This document shows, piece after piece, positions 7,161 to 13,922 of a DNA stretch of 16,076 nt. Under the pieces are notes generated by a model. That model did no database searches. It had not been told where the DNA came from and saw only the letters and a list, made by a program, of their open reading frames with translations. The DNA is from Ignavibacteria bacterium UBA961 (GTDB lineage: Bacteria; Bacteroidota; Ignavibacteria; Kapaibacteriales; UBA961). The stretch lies in contig DBCJ01000004.1 in assembly GCA_002293005.1 (NCBI GenBank), positions 1 to 16,076 on the forward strand, written 5' to 3'. How positions within the stretch are numbered: position 1 is the stretch's first letter; each line of letters begins with the position of its first letter. The translations under genes and the position numbers were made by a program.

Positions 7161-8226
7161 ACTTCTTCTTAGAATCCGGTGGCTGTGTCATGAAGATCTT
7201 CAATAGTGATTCCACTTCAGCATTTCTGGCTCCTGTATCCTGAGGATTCCCTCCCAATATGGAGAAAATGCCTGCTCCATCATTTGAGGAATGCAATTGT
7301 TCTCTATCATCTTCTTTGGGTGAGAAAATGAGCATCACAGCATATACTATCAATAATATGAATTCAAGACTCAGTGCGAACAAAATAATTGAAGGTTCAC
7401 TTGACGGAATGAATTTCAAGCCTCGAATACCGATGATGATAATCAGCACCGCAGCTCCCATATATACCATTCCCAAAATTGCATTGGCATATTGTATGGA
7501 AAAATAGGATCGCATATAGAATTGTAATGCAACTTGTGTTCGCATGAAAATTTCAAAAGGACTTGTCGCTTCCTGCCAAAGCAAAGCTCCTTGCAAGTTT
7601 TTGACTTCATCAACAGTGATTTTATACTCTTTTGCAAGATCATGCAAATCCCTAATATCAGCTTCCATAACTCTATTTCGCAAATGCATGATTTCTTCAT
7701 CAGTATGCTCGCCGTATAATGCAATGGAAATTGTATCGAGCATATTCATTATCTCGCGCTGTATTTTTTGCCTGAGCAATCCAATGCTCTTGGGTAGAAA
7801 TGCAACGAAATAAGTACTGAGACCAAATCCAATGAATAGAACCAATGGCAATAGAGCAAGAGTAGGATTGAATAGATAACGAGCCATACGCTTTCTGCCC
7901 ATCTCATTTTCAGCACCGGCCATGCGCTCAATGATACCCCAATTCGTAAAGAGATTCGTTATAACCTCATCTTTTGGTGCACCCTCAGCAATTCGATATT
8001 CCAGTATTTCTCCACTGGAAGCAACATCTGCATGCATGAATTTTGTAAAAAACATATCCATCAAAGGCATAGCAATCATGATATGCAGGAATGCTACAAT
8101 AGCAATGGTCAAAATAGTATACATCACATATTGAAGAGATGTATGCTTACTCAACTCAAAGTATTGACTTCTACTTAATGCAGTGATTTCTGCTTGAGGA
8201 ATATGTTCTTTTTCGAATTCAGACAT
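7159..8226 (-). CDS. Multi-pass membrane protein of unknown function
   Basis: I do not recognise this 355-residue protein. It has an acidic, cytoplasmic-looking N terminus and about four membrane segments: roughly 31-53 (YTILTIAIVAFLHIMIAMPL), 121-145 (ALLPLVLFIGFGLSTYFVAF), 247-268 (ANAILGMVYMGAAVLIIIIG) and 278-301 (SIILFALSLEFILLIVYAVM). Between helices 2 and 3 lies a charged region of about 100 residues (150-246), including LDTISIALYGEHTDEEIMHL, probably on the same side as the N terminus. The C-terminal 55 residues are polar and lysine-ended (PPDSKKK). There is no signal peptide, no conserved catalytic-looking cluster and no transporter signature that I can name. It is transcribed alone, between the rpsR terminator and its own terminator. 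Continuous frame, codon use like its neighbours and the matched terminator make it a real gene. Confidence 0.85.
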   Translation of the reverse strand: MSEFEKEHIPQAEITALSRSQYFELSKHTSLQYVMYTILTIAIVAFLHIMIAMPLMDMFFTKFMHADVASSGEILEYRIAEGAPKDEVITNLFTNWGIIERMAGAENEMGRKRMARYLFNPTLALLPLVLFIGFGLSTYFVAFLPKSIGLLRQKIQREIMNMLDTISIALYGEHTDEEIMHLRNRVMEADIRDLHDLAKEYKITVDEVKNLQGALLWQEATSPFEIFMRTQVALQFYMRSYFSIQYANAILGMVYMGAAVLIIIIGIRGLKFIPSSEPSIILFALSLEFILLIVYAVMLIFSPKEDDREQLHSSNDGAGIFSILGGNPQDTGARNAEVESLLKIFMTQPPDSKKK

Positions 8227-8265
8227 AATTACATTCTGTTCCCGATAGATTAGGGAGGGTCAAAA

Positions 8266-8296
8266 TAAAAAAAGGACATGAATTAATCATGTCCTT
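8266..8296 (-). terminator. Intrinsic terminator of the rpmE-rpsR operon
   Basis: Perfect 10-bp stem (arms 8287-8296 and 8272-8281, AAGGACATGA-type) with a 5-nt loop, followed on the - strand by eight T (complement of 8266-8273). It lies 22 nt past the rpsR stop. Confidence 0.9.
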
Positions 8297-8318
8297 CAAT
8301 AAATTTTTACGCTCTTTC

Positions 8319-8597
8319 TTAGCGAACATCTTGGCTCACAAATGGCATCAATGCCAAATGACGAGCATATTTGACTGCAAGAGCAATCTGACGCTGTTGA
8401 ATAGCTGTAACACCTGTGATACGACGAGGAAGAATCTTGCCTTGATCATTGATAAATCTTTGCAATGCCTTCGGTTCTAGATAATCAATCACACGGCTTT
8501 GACCCATTGGATTGACTTTCTTCTTGTTAGGTGTTCTTTTATTGCGATTATTGGCCAAAAAAGGATTGTTGACCGCATTCAATGGTTGTTGTCTCAT
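8319..8597 (-). CDS. rpsR: 30S ribosomal protein S18
   Basis: A 92-residue S18 of the small subunit platform. The core VIDYLEPKALQRFI, DQGKILPRRITGVTA and YARHLALMPFV is unmistakable; the first 30 residues form a basic, Asn-rich extension. It is the last gene of the 57-aa gene-rpmE-rpsR unit, starting 2 nt after the rpmE stop. An AAGGA at 8607-8611, inside the end of rpmE, gives a 9-nt spacing to the ATG. In many bacteria rpsR sits with rpsF and rplI; here it follows rpmE instead. Confidence 0.97.
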   Translation of the reverse strand: MRQQPLNAVNNPFLANNRNKRTPNKKKVNPMGQSRVIDYLEPKALQRFINDQGKILPRRITGVTAIQQRQIALAVKYARHLALMPFVSQDVR

Positions 8598-8599
8598 GA

Positions 8600-8839
8600 T
8601 TAATCTTCCTTAGCAGGTTGAGTTTTCATTGATTTAGTTTTTGCAAAGCGCTTATTGAAACGCTCAACACGACCGGCTGTATCCACAAGCATTTGTTTGC
8701 CTGTGAAGAATGGATGGCTCTTGGAATCAATCTCAAGCACCATGCGATCGCTTTTATAGCAGGAGCGAGTATGATAGACTGTACCGTCTGTCATGACAAT
8801 CTCGACCTGATGATAATAGGGATGAAGATTCTTTTTCAT
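8600..8839 (-). CDS. rpmE: 50S ribosomal protein L31
   Basis: A 79-residue L31 starting MKKNLHPYYHQ; the block SHPFFTGKQ, then VDTAGRVERFNKRF, is the family signature. The frame continues upstream to an ATG at 8869, but those ten residues overlap the end of the 57-aa gene and are not L31-like, so I start at 8839. Only one cysteine is present (RSCYKSD), so the four-cysteine zinc site of the C+ form is absent; it resembles the zinc-free type-A L31 with MTDGT. The start codon lies 4 nt after the stop of the upstream small gene, which suggests coupled translation. Confidence 0.95.
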   Translation of the reverse strand: MKKNLHPYYHQVEIVMTDGTVYHTRSCYKSDRMVLEIDSKSHPFFTGKQMLVDTAGRVERFNKRFAKTKSMKTQPAKED

Positions 8840-8843
8840 GTGA

Positions 8844-9017
8844 TTATCTATTAATGTCAATTTTATCAACTTCTGATAAATCCCCGATCTTCACGAAGCG
8901 CTCGAGGTATTTCATATTTCCCTTATCAGTATGATAAGGTTTTATAACGCGAACATTGATGCTTGAGGCCGCAGCCTTTTTACTCATTTTGTCGCCGAAT
9001 GTCTGCTTCTTTGCCAT
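8844..9017 (-). CDS. Small basic protein (57 aa) in a ribosomal-protein operon
   Basis: Translation of the - strand from the ATG at 9015-9017 gives MAKKQTFGDKMSKKAAASSI followed by NVRVIKPYHTDKGNMKYLER and FVKIGDLSEVDKIDINR, ending in TAA at 8844-8846. The protein is lysine-rich and has a basic N terminus, a probable beta-strand pair (NVRVIK and MKYLERFVKI around a DKGN turn) and no cysteine. It is the first gene after a near-perfect promoter and ends 4 nt before rpmE, with rpsR next, so it is almost certainly translated and probably ribosome-linked. I cannot name a family with certainty. In size, N terminus (MAKK), VIK motif and context it loosely recalls the small DUF4295 proteins found beside ribosomal genes in Bacteroidota; that link is inference. 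Confidence 0.85.
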   Translation of the reverse strand: MAKKQTFGDKMSKKAAASSINVRVIKPYHTDKGNMKYLERFVKIGDLSEVDKIDINR

Positions 9018-9054
9018 GTGTTATTTGCACAGAATGATATAAACAACAGGATTG

Positions 9055-9085
9055 CAAATGTAAGAGTATTTTGTGAAATGACAAA
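9055..9085 (-). promoter_or_regulatory. Bacteroidota-type promoter of the 57-aa gene-rpmE-rpsR operon
   Basis: Read on the - strand: TTTG (9085-9082), 19-nt spacer, TACATTTG (9062-9055). This is an exact match to the TTTG / TAnnTTTG -33/-7 consensus known for Bacteroidota primary sigma factors, with the expected spacing. Transcription should start near 9048, leaving a leader of about 30 nt without a Shine-Dalgarno sequence. Confidence 0.75.
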
Positions 9086-9093
9086 AAGAAAAA

Positions 9094-9537
9094 TTACAAA
9101 GTTCCTGTACTGCCAAATCCACCGATACCTCTTTCAGTTTCATCGAGTGAATCCACGAGTTCCCATTGTACGGTTTCATATCGTGCGATCACGAGTTGGG
9201 CTATTCTCTCACCGGGTTGAATCGTATAGGATGCTTTTCCGGAATTGGCTAGAATCACTTTGATTTCACCGCGATAATCGGAGTCAATCGTGCCCGGTGC
9301 ATTCAAAGCAAAGATTCCGTGCTTTGCAGCCAAACCACTTCGTGATCGAACTTGACATTCAAACCCTTGTGGAAGAGCAATGGCAATGCCGGTTGGAATC
9401 ATGACGATTGCACCCGGCTCCAATATCATCGGCTCTGCAAGAGCAGCGGTGATGTCCATTCCGGCAGAACCAGCAGTAGCATATGCAGGCAATACACCCG
9501 ATATTTCTCCGCATTTCATGATGTGAACTGAAAGCAT
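9094..9537 (-). CDS. dut: Deoxyuridine 5'-triphosphate nucleotidohydrolase (dUTPase)
   Basis: Hydrolyses dUTP to dUMP and pyrophosphate, keeping uracil out of DNA and supplying dTMP synthesis; the family works as a homotrimer. All five motifs are present: AGSAGMDI (22-29), RSRSGLA (64-70), APGTIDSDYRGEIKVIL (80-96, catalytic D85), GERIAQLVI (109-117) and the C-terminal arm RGIGGFGSTG (136-145), which closes over the nucleotide. I use the ATG at 9537 (147 aa), with a GGA 8-10 nt upstream; an in-frame TTG at 9549 would add MEKK. The start lies 15 nt after the T-tract of the rpmA terminator, so expression needs read-through or a promoter inside rpmA. Confidence 0.96.
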   Translation of the reverse strand: MLSVHIMKCGEISGVLPAYATAGSAGMDITAALAEPMILEPGAIVMIPTGIAIALPQGFECQVRSRSGLAAKHGIFALNAPGTIDSDYRGEIKVILANSGKASYTIQPGERIAQLVIARYETVQWELVDSLDETERGIGGFGSTGTL

Positions 9538-9551
9538 CTTTTTTTCCAAAT

Positions 9552-9586
9552 AAAAAAAGCCCCGATGCTATAATGCATTGGGGCTT
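9552..9586 (-). terminator. Intrinsic terminator between rpmA and dut
   Basis: 12-bp stem with one G-T wobble (arms 9575-9586 and 9557-9568, core GCCCC/GGGGC), 6-nt loop, followed on the - strand by seven T (complement of 9552-9558). It starts 18 nt after the rpmA stop and ends 15 nt before the dut ATG. Confidence 0.9.
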
Positions 9587-9603
9587 GAAGATAAATTTAC
9601 TTC

Positions 9604-9867
9604 TTATGCAGTTGCGTTTGGATAAACGGAAACTTTGAGGCGTGTACTGTCTTTACGCTCAAATTTCACAACACCGTCCACAAGTGAGAACAATGTGTAA
9701 TCTCTACCCAATCCGACATTATTTCCCGGATGAAAACGGGTTCCACATTGACGAATGAGAATGCTGCCGGCTGTTACTAATTGACCGCCGAAACGCTTCA
9801 CACCGCGTCGTTTGGAATTCGAGTCACGGCCGTTCTTGGTAGATCCGGCCCCTTTTTTGTGTGCCAT
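9604..9867 (-). CDS. rpmA: 50S ribosomal protein L27
   Basis: An 87-residue L27 with the conserved MAHKKGAGSTKNGRDS start, RRGVKRFGGQLVTAGSILIR and the G-R-FHPGNNVGLGRDYTLF segment. The N terminus reaches the peptidyl transferase centre in the family. There is no cleavable Firmicutes-type N-terminal extension. It follows rplU by 11 nt with a strong Shine-Dalgarno sequence and ends in its own terminator. Confidence 0.98.
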   Translation of the reverse strand: MAHKKGAGSTKNGRDSNSKRRGVKRFGGQLVTAGSILIRQCGTRFHPGNNVGLGRDYTLFSLVDGVVKFERKDSTRLKVSVYPNATA

Positions 9868-9874
9868 TCTATAA

Positions 9875-9880
9875 CTCCTT
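9875..9880 (-). promoter_or_regulatory. Strong ribosome binding site of rpmA overlapping the rplU stop codon
   Basis: AAGGAG on the - strand, 7 nt before the rpmA ATG; its first two bases are the last two of the rplU stop TAA. It is the clearest Shine-Dalgarno sequence in the window, which shows that this organism does use them at some genes although many starts here lack one. Confidence 0.75.
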
Positions 9881-10190
9881 ATCCGAGCTTGATATCATTA
9901 ATCTGAATTTGCGTGTATTGCTGACGATGTCCATTCAATTTGCGATAGCCCTTACGACGCTTTTTCTTGAAGACAAGAATTTTGTCGCCTTTGCCATGTG
10001 CAAGGACAGTTGCTTTGACGGACCCGCTTACATAAGGGTCTCCAATCATTACATTTGATTCTTCGCCACCAAGAAGGATATTTCCGAATTCAACACTTGA
10101 GCCGATTTCCGCATCCAACAGTGGAACTGTCAATGTATCGGTTGGCCTTACCGTGAATTGCTGGGCTGCTATTTCTACTACTGCGAACAT
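9879..10190 (-). CDS. rplU: 50S ribosomal protein L21
   Basis: A 103-residue L21, the usual length: MFAVVEIAAQQFTVRPTDTL at the start, GDPYVSGSVKATVLAHGKGD in the middle and the signature KILVFKKKRRKGYRKLNGHR followed by QYTQIQI near the end. It binds 23S rRNA next to L20. First gene of a two-gene unit with rpmA, the standard rplU-rpmA pair; obgE, which often follows, is replaced by dut. No Shine-Dalgarno sequence precedes the ATG. Confidence 0.97.
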   Translation of the reverse strand: MFAVVEIAAQQFTVRPTDTLTVPLLDAEIGSSVEFGNILLGGEESNVMIGDPYVSGSVKATVLAHGKGDKILVFKKKRRKGYRKLNGHRQQYTQIQINDIKLG

Positions 10191-10218
10191 ACTGGTACAG
10201 TCGATGAATTGATGAACT

Positions 10219-10237
10219 GTTCTCTCGTAATGAGAAC
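10219..10237. repeat. Palindrome near the predicted rplU transcription start
   Basis: GTTCTC (10219-10224), 7-nt spacer, GAGAAC (10232-10237). It sits between the candidate -7 element and the rplU start. Because the expected transcription start (about 10233) falls within it, an operator site is as plausible as an RNA leader hairpin. Confidence 0.35.
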
Positions 10238-10239
10238 TG

Positions 10240-10270
10240 CGAAAGTATGAGTTTTTATGTATTCACACAA
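10240..10270 (-). promoter_or_regulatory. Candidate promoter of rplU-rpmA
   Basis: On the - strand TTG (10270-10268), 20-nt spacer, TACTTTCG (10247-10240), one mismatch to TAnnTTTG. It lies in the coaX-rplU gap, 50 nt before rplU, and starts 11 nt after coaX ends (in - strand order). Confidence 0.45.
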
Positions 10271-10280
10271 GAAAAACTTT

Positions 10281-11030
10281 TCAGCGATTTGAATCTTTTG
10301 ACAAATCAAGCGCTTTGAAGATTCCTTGGGCTATGGAATCCGGCTTGAGTTGTAGGCGTTTTTTGGAATTCTCATCCATGATTTCCAAAATTGCTTCAGC
10401 ATCTCCACCAAATATGCAAAAGGAGAAATCCGGAAATTGACCAAGATATTTATGTATGGCACCGGAAATTGCAGATGAAATACCCACATGAATTGCATCA
10501 TGTGTATTTGTTCCTGAGGATGAAACTGTAGGATTTGGAGCCAATTTTGGTAATCCCGCAGTTACTGTTCCTAGGGCTTCATACATCGTGGAAAGACCGG
10601 GCATGATCGAGCCACCAAGACAATTCTGTTCCGCGTCGAGAATATTGAAAGTAATTGCGGTACCGCAATCAATCGTGATGAGCGGGGCCTTGCATTCAGT
10701 CAAAGCGCCAAATAGACCATGCATTCTGTCCTCACCCATACCGGTGATTTCGGAAAAATCAATAATTCCGGAATGCATGAGCAATGATTTCGTGCGAATA
10801 TGCTTCAAGCTCGGAATTTCATCCAAAACCTGATTGAATTGTTGGTCCATCGCGGGATTTACTGATGAAATTCCAATCAAGCATTCCTCTTCTTGAACTT
10901 GATTCATAATGGTGGAAAGCAATTCTGAATCCCATTCCGAGGCTGAATATGCAAAAGCCCCCAATAATTGAGGGCCTTGCGCATAACATTTTACACGCGA
11001 ATTTCCGAAGTCCAATGCGATATGTTTCAT
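10281..11030 (-). CDS. coaX: Type III pantothenate kinase
   Basis: Phosphorylates pantothenate, the first step of coenzyme A synthesis; the type III enzyme belongs to the ASKHA fold and is not feedback-inhibited by CoA. Of 249 residues, the marks are DFGNSR (7-12, phosphate 1 motif), GEDR (99-102, catalytic D101), TIDCGTAITFNI (119-130) and LGGSIMPGL (138-146), with FGGD (207-210) as the adenosine motif. Its ATG overlaps the stop of the upstream dioxygenase gene as ATGA, so translation is probably coupled. No obvious terminator is found before the rplU promoter region. Confidence 0.95.
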   Translation of the reverse strand: MKHIALDFGNSRVKCYAQGPQLLGAFAYSASEWDSELLSTIMNQVQEEECLIGISSVNPAMDQQFNQVLDEIPSLKHIRTKSLLMHSGIIDFSEITGMGEDRMHGLFGALTECKAPLITIDCGTAITFNILDAEQNCLGGSIMPGLSTMYEALGTVTAGLPKLAPNPTVSSSGTNTHDAIHVGISSAISGAIHKYLGQFPDFSFCIFGGDAEAILEIMDENSKKRLQLKPDSIAQGIFKALDLSKDSNR

Positions 11031-11551
11031 GATAATTTTGGCGGCGGTTCCATCACATTACCACATTGCTTGCAGGTGCGATGTTCAAGTGAACCGTAAA
11101 ATCTTTCGAAAATTGGAGGCAATTGTTTCACGATATCGTTCACCGGAATATACTCCTCATAAAGTTTTGAAGTACATGACTCACAGAACCACATAAATCC
11201 GTCCAATTCATTGTCATTACGCTTGCGTTCCATAACCAATCCAACAGTGTTCGGACCTCGCTGTGGAGAATGTGGCGTTCTCGGTGGGAGCAGGAAGATA
11301 TCGCCTTCCTTGATGTGAATGTCTCTCTGATTTCCATCATCTATGATTTTGACGGTGATGTCTCCCTCAAGTTGATAGAAGAATTCTTCGCCTTCATTAT
11401 AGTGATAATCCTTCCTGGAATTCGGTCCGCCCACAACCATCACGATGAATTCCGTATCCTGATACACAGTGGCATTTCCAACCGGTGGTTTGAGTAAATG
11501 CCGATGTTCATCAATCCATGTTTTGAAATTGAATGCGCCTTGAATAACCAT
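11027..11551 (-). CDS. nbaC: 3-hydroxyanthranilate 3,4-dioxygenase
   Basis: Opens the ring of 3-hydroxyanthranilate to 2-amino-3-carboxymuconate semialdehyde, which cyclises to quinolinate for NAD synthesis from tryptophan. The 174-residue length equals that of the well-studied Cupriavidus enzyme. A single cupin contains the iron ligands H50 and E56 (KDYHYNEGEEFFYQ) and H94 (RTPHSPQR), with substrate-binding R46, R98 and E108. The C-terminal rubredoxin-like site is intact: C123-x2-C126 (CESC) and C160-x2-C163 (CKQC). An AAGGTG lies 7-12 nt before the ATG. Located 66 nt after rel and overlapping coaX by 4 nt. No other kynurenine-pathway gene is in the window; the gene symbol is the name used for bacterial homologues. 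Confidence 0.93.
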   Translation of the reverse strand: MVIQGAFNFKTWIDEHRHLLKPPVGNATVYQDTEFIVMVVGGPNSRKDYHYNEGEEFFYQLEGDITVKIIDDGNQRDIHIKEGDIFLLPPRTPHSPQRGPNTVGLVMERKRNDNELDGFMWFCESCTSKLYEEYIPVNDIVKQLPPIFERFYGSLEHRTCKQCGNVMEPPPKLS

Positions 11552-11617
11552 GAGACACCTTATAAGAACAGTAAAATAGAATGGACGAAATTATGAAAAA
11601 CACTCGAAAGATATGAA

Positions 11618-13864
11618 TCAGCCTTCAAAACGCTCTATGGATGAAATACCTTTGATTTTTCGCAATCGATCGAAAACACGATGCAGATGCTCTGTATTCT
11701 TTACAAAAACTGTTACCAAACCTTTGAAATGCGTTCCGGCCGCATTGATGTTCACGCTTCGAATATTCGTATTGTTGAAACCTACGATTGCATTCGTGAT
11801 CTCATTGAGTAAACCTGCTCGATCTTCACCTTTAAGTGAAATTGCCGCGATATACTCTCCTTGTTGGACAGATGCCCATTGCAAAGACATGATGCGACCA
11901 TCTCTCTTTTCAATCAAATCCATGATATTTCTGCATGTTTTTCGATGCACTCTAATGCCGGTTCCGGTTGAAACAAGACCAATGATATGGTCTCCGGGGA
12001 GAGGATTGCAACATTTTGCATAATCATAGAGAATGCCTTTGGAGGTTTCGGGACTACCAATGATAAATACGCCATTTGAGGCATCACCTCTTACTGCCTT
12101 ATACACTTCATCGGTGGAATAATCCGCTTGCTGAATCTCCTGTTCGCGAGCACCCGGCTTTACTTTTTCTTTGATGAGCGCCAATGTCAGATCAAGGTTT
12201 GCTTCACCGGTTGCGAGTTTATGATAGAAATCACCTCGATGCTCGAAACGAAGAGAAAGAATGATCTTCTCTAATTGATCTTCATCAATATGCAGAGCCG
12301 CCTTCTTGGACTTTTTCTCCCAAATTTCCTTCCCTTCGGCAGTGAGTTTGCGCTTTTCTTCATTAAGATATTTTTTGATTCCTTGTTTTGCTTTATGCGT
12401 TGTGACAAAGCGTTCCCAATCCCGATTGGGAGTCTGATTCTTCGAAGTGATAATCTCAACTTGCTCGCCATTTTGCAGTTTATAGTCGAGCGAGACAATG
12501 CGACCATTCACTTTTGCCCCAATGCAATGCAATCCAATTGCAGAATGAATATCGAATGCAAAATCCACGGGTGTGGAATTCAATGGAAGTACTCGCAATT
12601 CGCCTTTTGGCGTAAATACTTGAATTTCTTGTTGATACAGATTGAGTTTAAAACTTTCAAGCAATTGTTGCACTGCTTCATCGCCACCGCTTGCATTATC
12701 AAAAACATCTCGCATCCAATTGGCCCATTCCTCGAGATCTTTACCGCCGAATGAAATCTTTTTGCCAAGCGATTGAGCTTTATAATTGAAGTGCGCCGCC
12801 ACACCTTTTTCAGCGATTTCATGCATGGAGCGAGTACGAATCTGTACTTCGACACGCTTTCCATCATTGCTGATTACGGTTGTGTGAAGCGATTGATAAT
12901 TGTTTTTCTTAGGAACAGAAATATAGTCTTTGAATCGTTCCGGAACGGGTGTGTAAATCTCAGAAACAATTCCATAGACAAAGAAACTTTCATTTTTGTC
13001 ATCGGTGTCAAGAATGATCCGAATGGCAAACAAATCATACAATTCATCAATGCGCTTTTCCTGAACCCGCATTTTATTGTATATGGAATAGATATGTTTT
13101 GGCCTGCCCGAGATTTCAAATTGAATGTGATTTGCAGTGAGTCTTTCGGCAATGGGAGCGATAAAAGCGTTGATGAAATCCTCACGCTCCTTGCGAGTGC
13201 TCTTCAAGCCATTCTTCACTTCATCATAATGCTCTCTGTCCAAATGTTTGAAAGCCAAATCTTCCAATTCCCATTTGATGGAACCGAGTCCGAAACGATG
13301 CGCAAATGGCGCATAGATTTCCATTGTTTCATTTGCTATGCGTTTTCTGCTATCGGGTGACAAATGATCAAGTGTTCGCATATTGTGAAGTCGATCGGCA
13401 AATTTTATCAAGATCACCCGAACATCATTCACGAGTGATAGTAATAATTTGCGATAACTCTCGGCCCTGGTGATTTCCTTGCTTTTTGAAATATCCCGAA
13501 TCTTCGTCACGCCATCGACGATTTCAGCAATAGTATCTCCAAAATCTCTGCGGATATCGGAAAGAGAAACACGAGGTTCATGATCTTCCACCACATCATG
13601 CAATAAAGCCGCAGCAACGGATATATCATCAAGTGGAATCTCTCGAACCACGATCAATGCAGTTGCTAAAAGATGCGAATAATAAGGTCTCCCATCAGCT
13701 CTTTTGTCATTTTTGTGAATTTCCACACAAAATTTGAATGCCCTTGTGATGAGATCTTCATCAACTTTGGACAGACTCTTTTTACATTCGGACAAAAGGA
13801 GCGCGAGATCCGCTTCGGGATCTTTACCCAATTCTTCTTCATTTATGATTGTAGTACTTTTCAT
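11618..13864 (-). CDS. rel: Bifunctional (p)ppGpp synthetase/hydrolase (Rel/SpoT family)
   Basis: Controls the stringent response by making and degrading (p)ppGpp. In 748 residues the domain order is complete: HD hydrolase (about 40-200; H64, H89-D90, E93-D94 and D157 of KFADRLHNM), synthetase (about 240-365; GRPKHIYSIY at 253-262, D277 of DLFAIR, E339 of EVQIRT), TGS (about 414-475, VFTPKGELRVLP), a cysteine-containing region with C618, C619, H640 and C644, and a C-terminal ACT domain (about 670-748). The segment KRIDELYD carries the basic residue typical of bifunctional Rel rather than the acidic one of monofunctional RelA, so both activities are expected. Its start at 13864 has no Shine-Dalgarno sequence. 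It follows the GroES-like gene by 58 nt in the same direction. Confidence 0.96.
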   Translation of the reverse strand: MKSTTIINEEELGKDPEADLALLLSECKKSLSKVDEDLITRAFKFCVEIHKNDKRADGRPYYSHLLATALIVVREIPLDDISVAAALLHDVVEDHEPRVSLSDIRRDFGDTIAEIVDGVTKIRDISKSKEITRAESYRKLLLSLVNDVRVILIKFADRLHNMRTLDHLSPDSRKRIANETMEIYAPFAHRFGLGSIKWELEDLAFKHLDREHYDEVKNGLKSTRKEREDFINAFIAPIAERLTANHIQFEISGRPKHIYSIYNKMRVQEKRIDELYDLFAIRIILDTDDKNESFFVYGIVSEIYTPVPERFKDYISVPKKNNYQSLHTTVISNDGKRVEVQIRTRSMHEIAEKGVAAHFNYKAQSLGKKISFGGKDLEEWANWMRDVFDNASGGDEAVQQLLESFKLNLYQQEIQVFTPKGELRVLPLNSTPVDFAFDIHSAIGLHCIGAKVNGRIVSLDYKLQNGEQVEIITSKNQTPNRDWERFVTTHKAKQGIKKYLNEEKRKLTAEGKEIWEKKSKKAALHIDEDQLEKIILSLRFEHRGDFYHKLATGEANLDLTLALIKEKVKPGAREQEIQQADYSTDEVYKAVRGDASNGVFIIGSPETSKGILYDYAKCCNPLPGDHIIGLVSTGTGIRVHRKTCRNIMDLIEKRDGRIMSLQWASVQQGEYIAAISLKGEDRAGLLNEITNAIVGFNNTNIRSVNINAAGTHFKGLVTVFVKNTEHLHRVFDRLRKIKGISSIERFEG

Positions 13865-13922
13865 GCAATGTATATATGAGGAAATTCAGTGGGATAATGT
13901 ACAGAATTATGTGGAGATACCA

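Noticed and set aside
8840..8869. Upstream ATG for rpmE at 8869
   Set aside because: The ten extra residues overlap the coding end of the 57-aa gene, while L31 proteins normally start MKK.HP, which is exactly the ATG at 8839.
12773..13360. 195-residue + strand open frame inside rel
   Set aside because: It is antisense to the conserved synthetase and hydrolase domains of Rel, and its Phe/Ile/Cys-rich composition is typical of a shadow frame.
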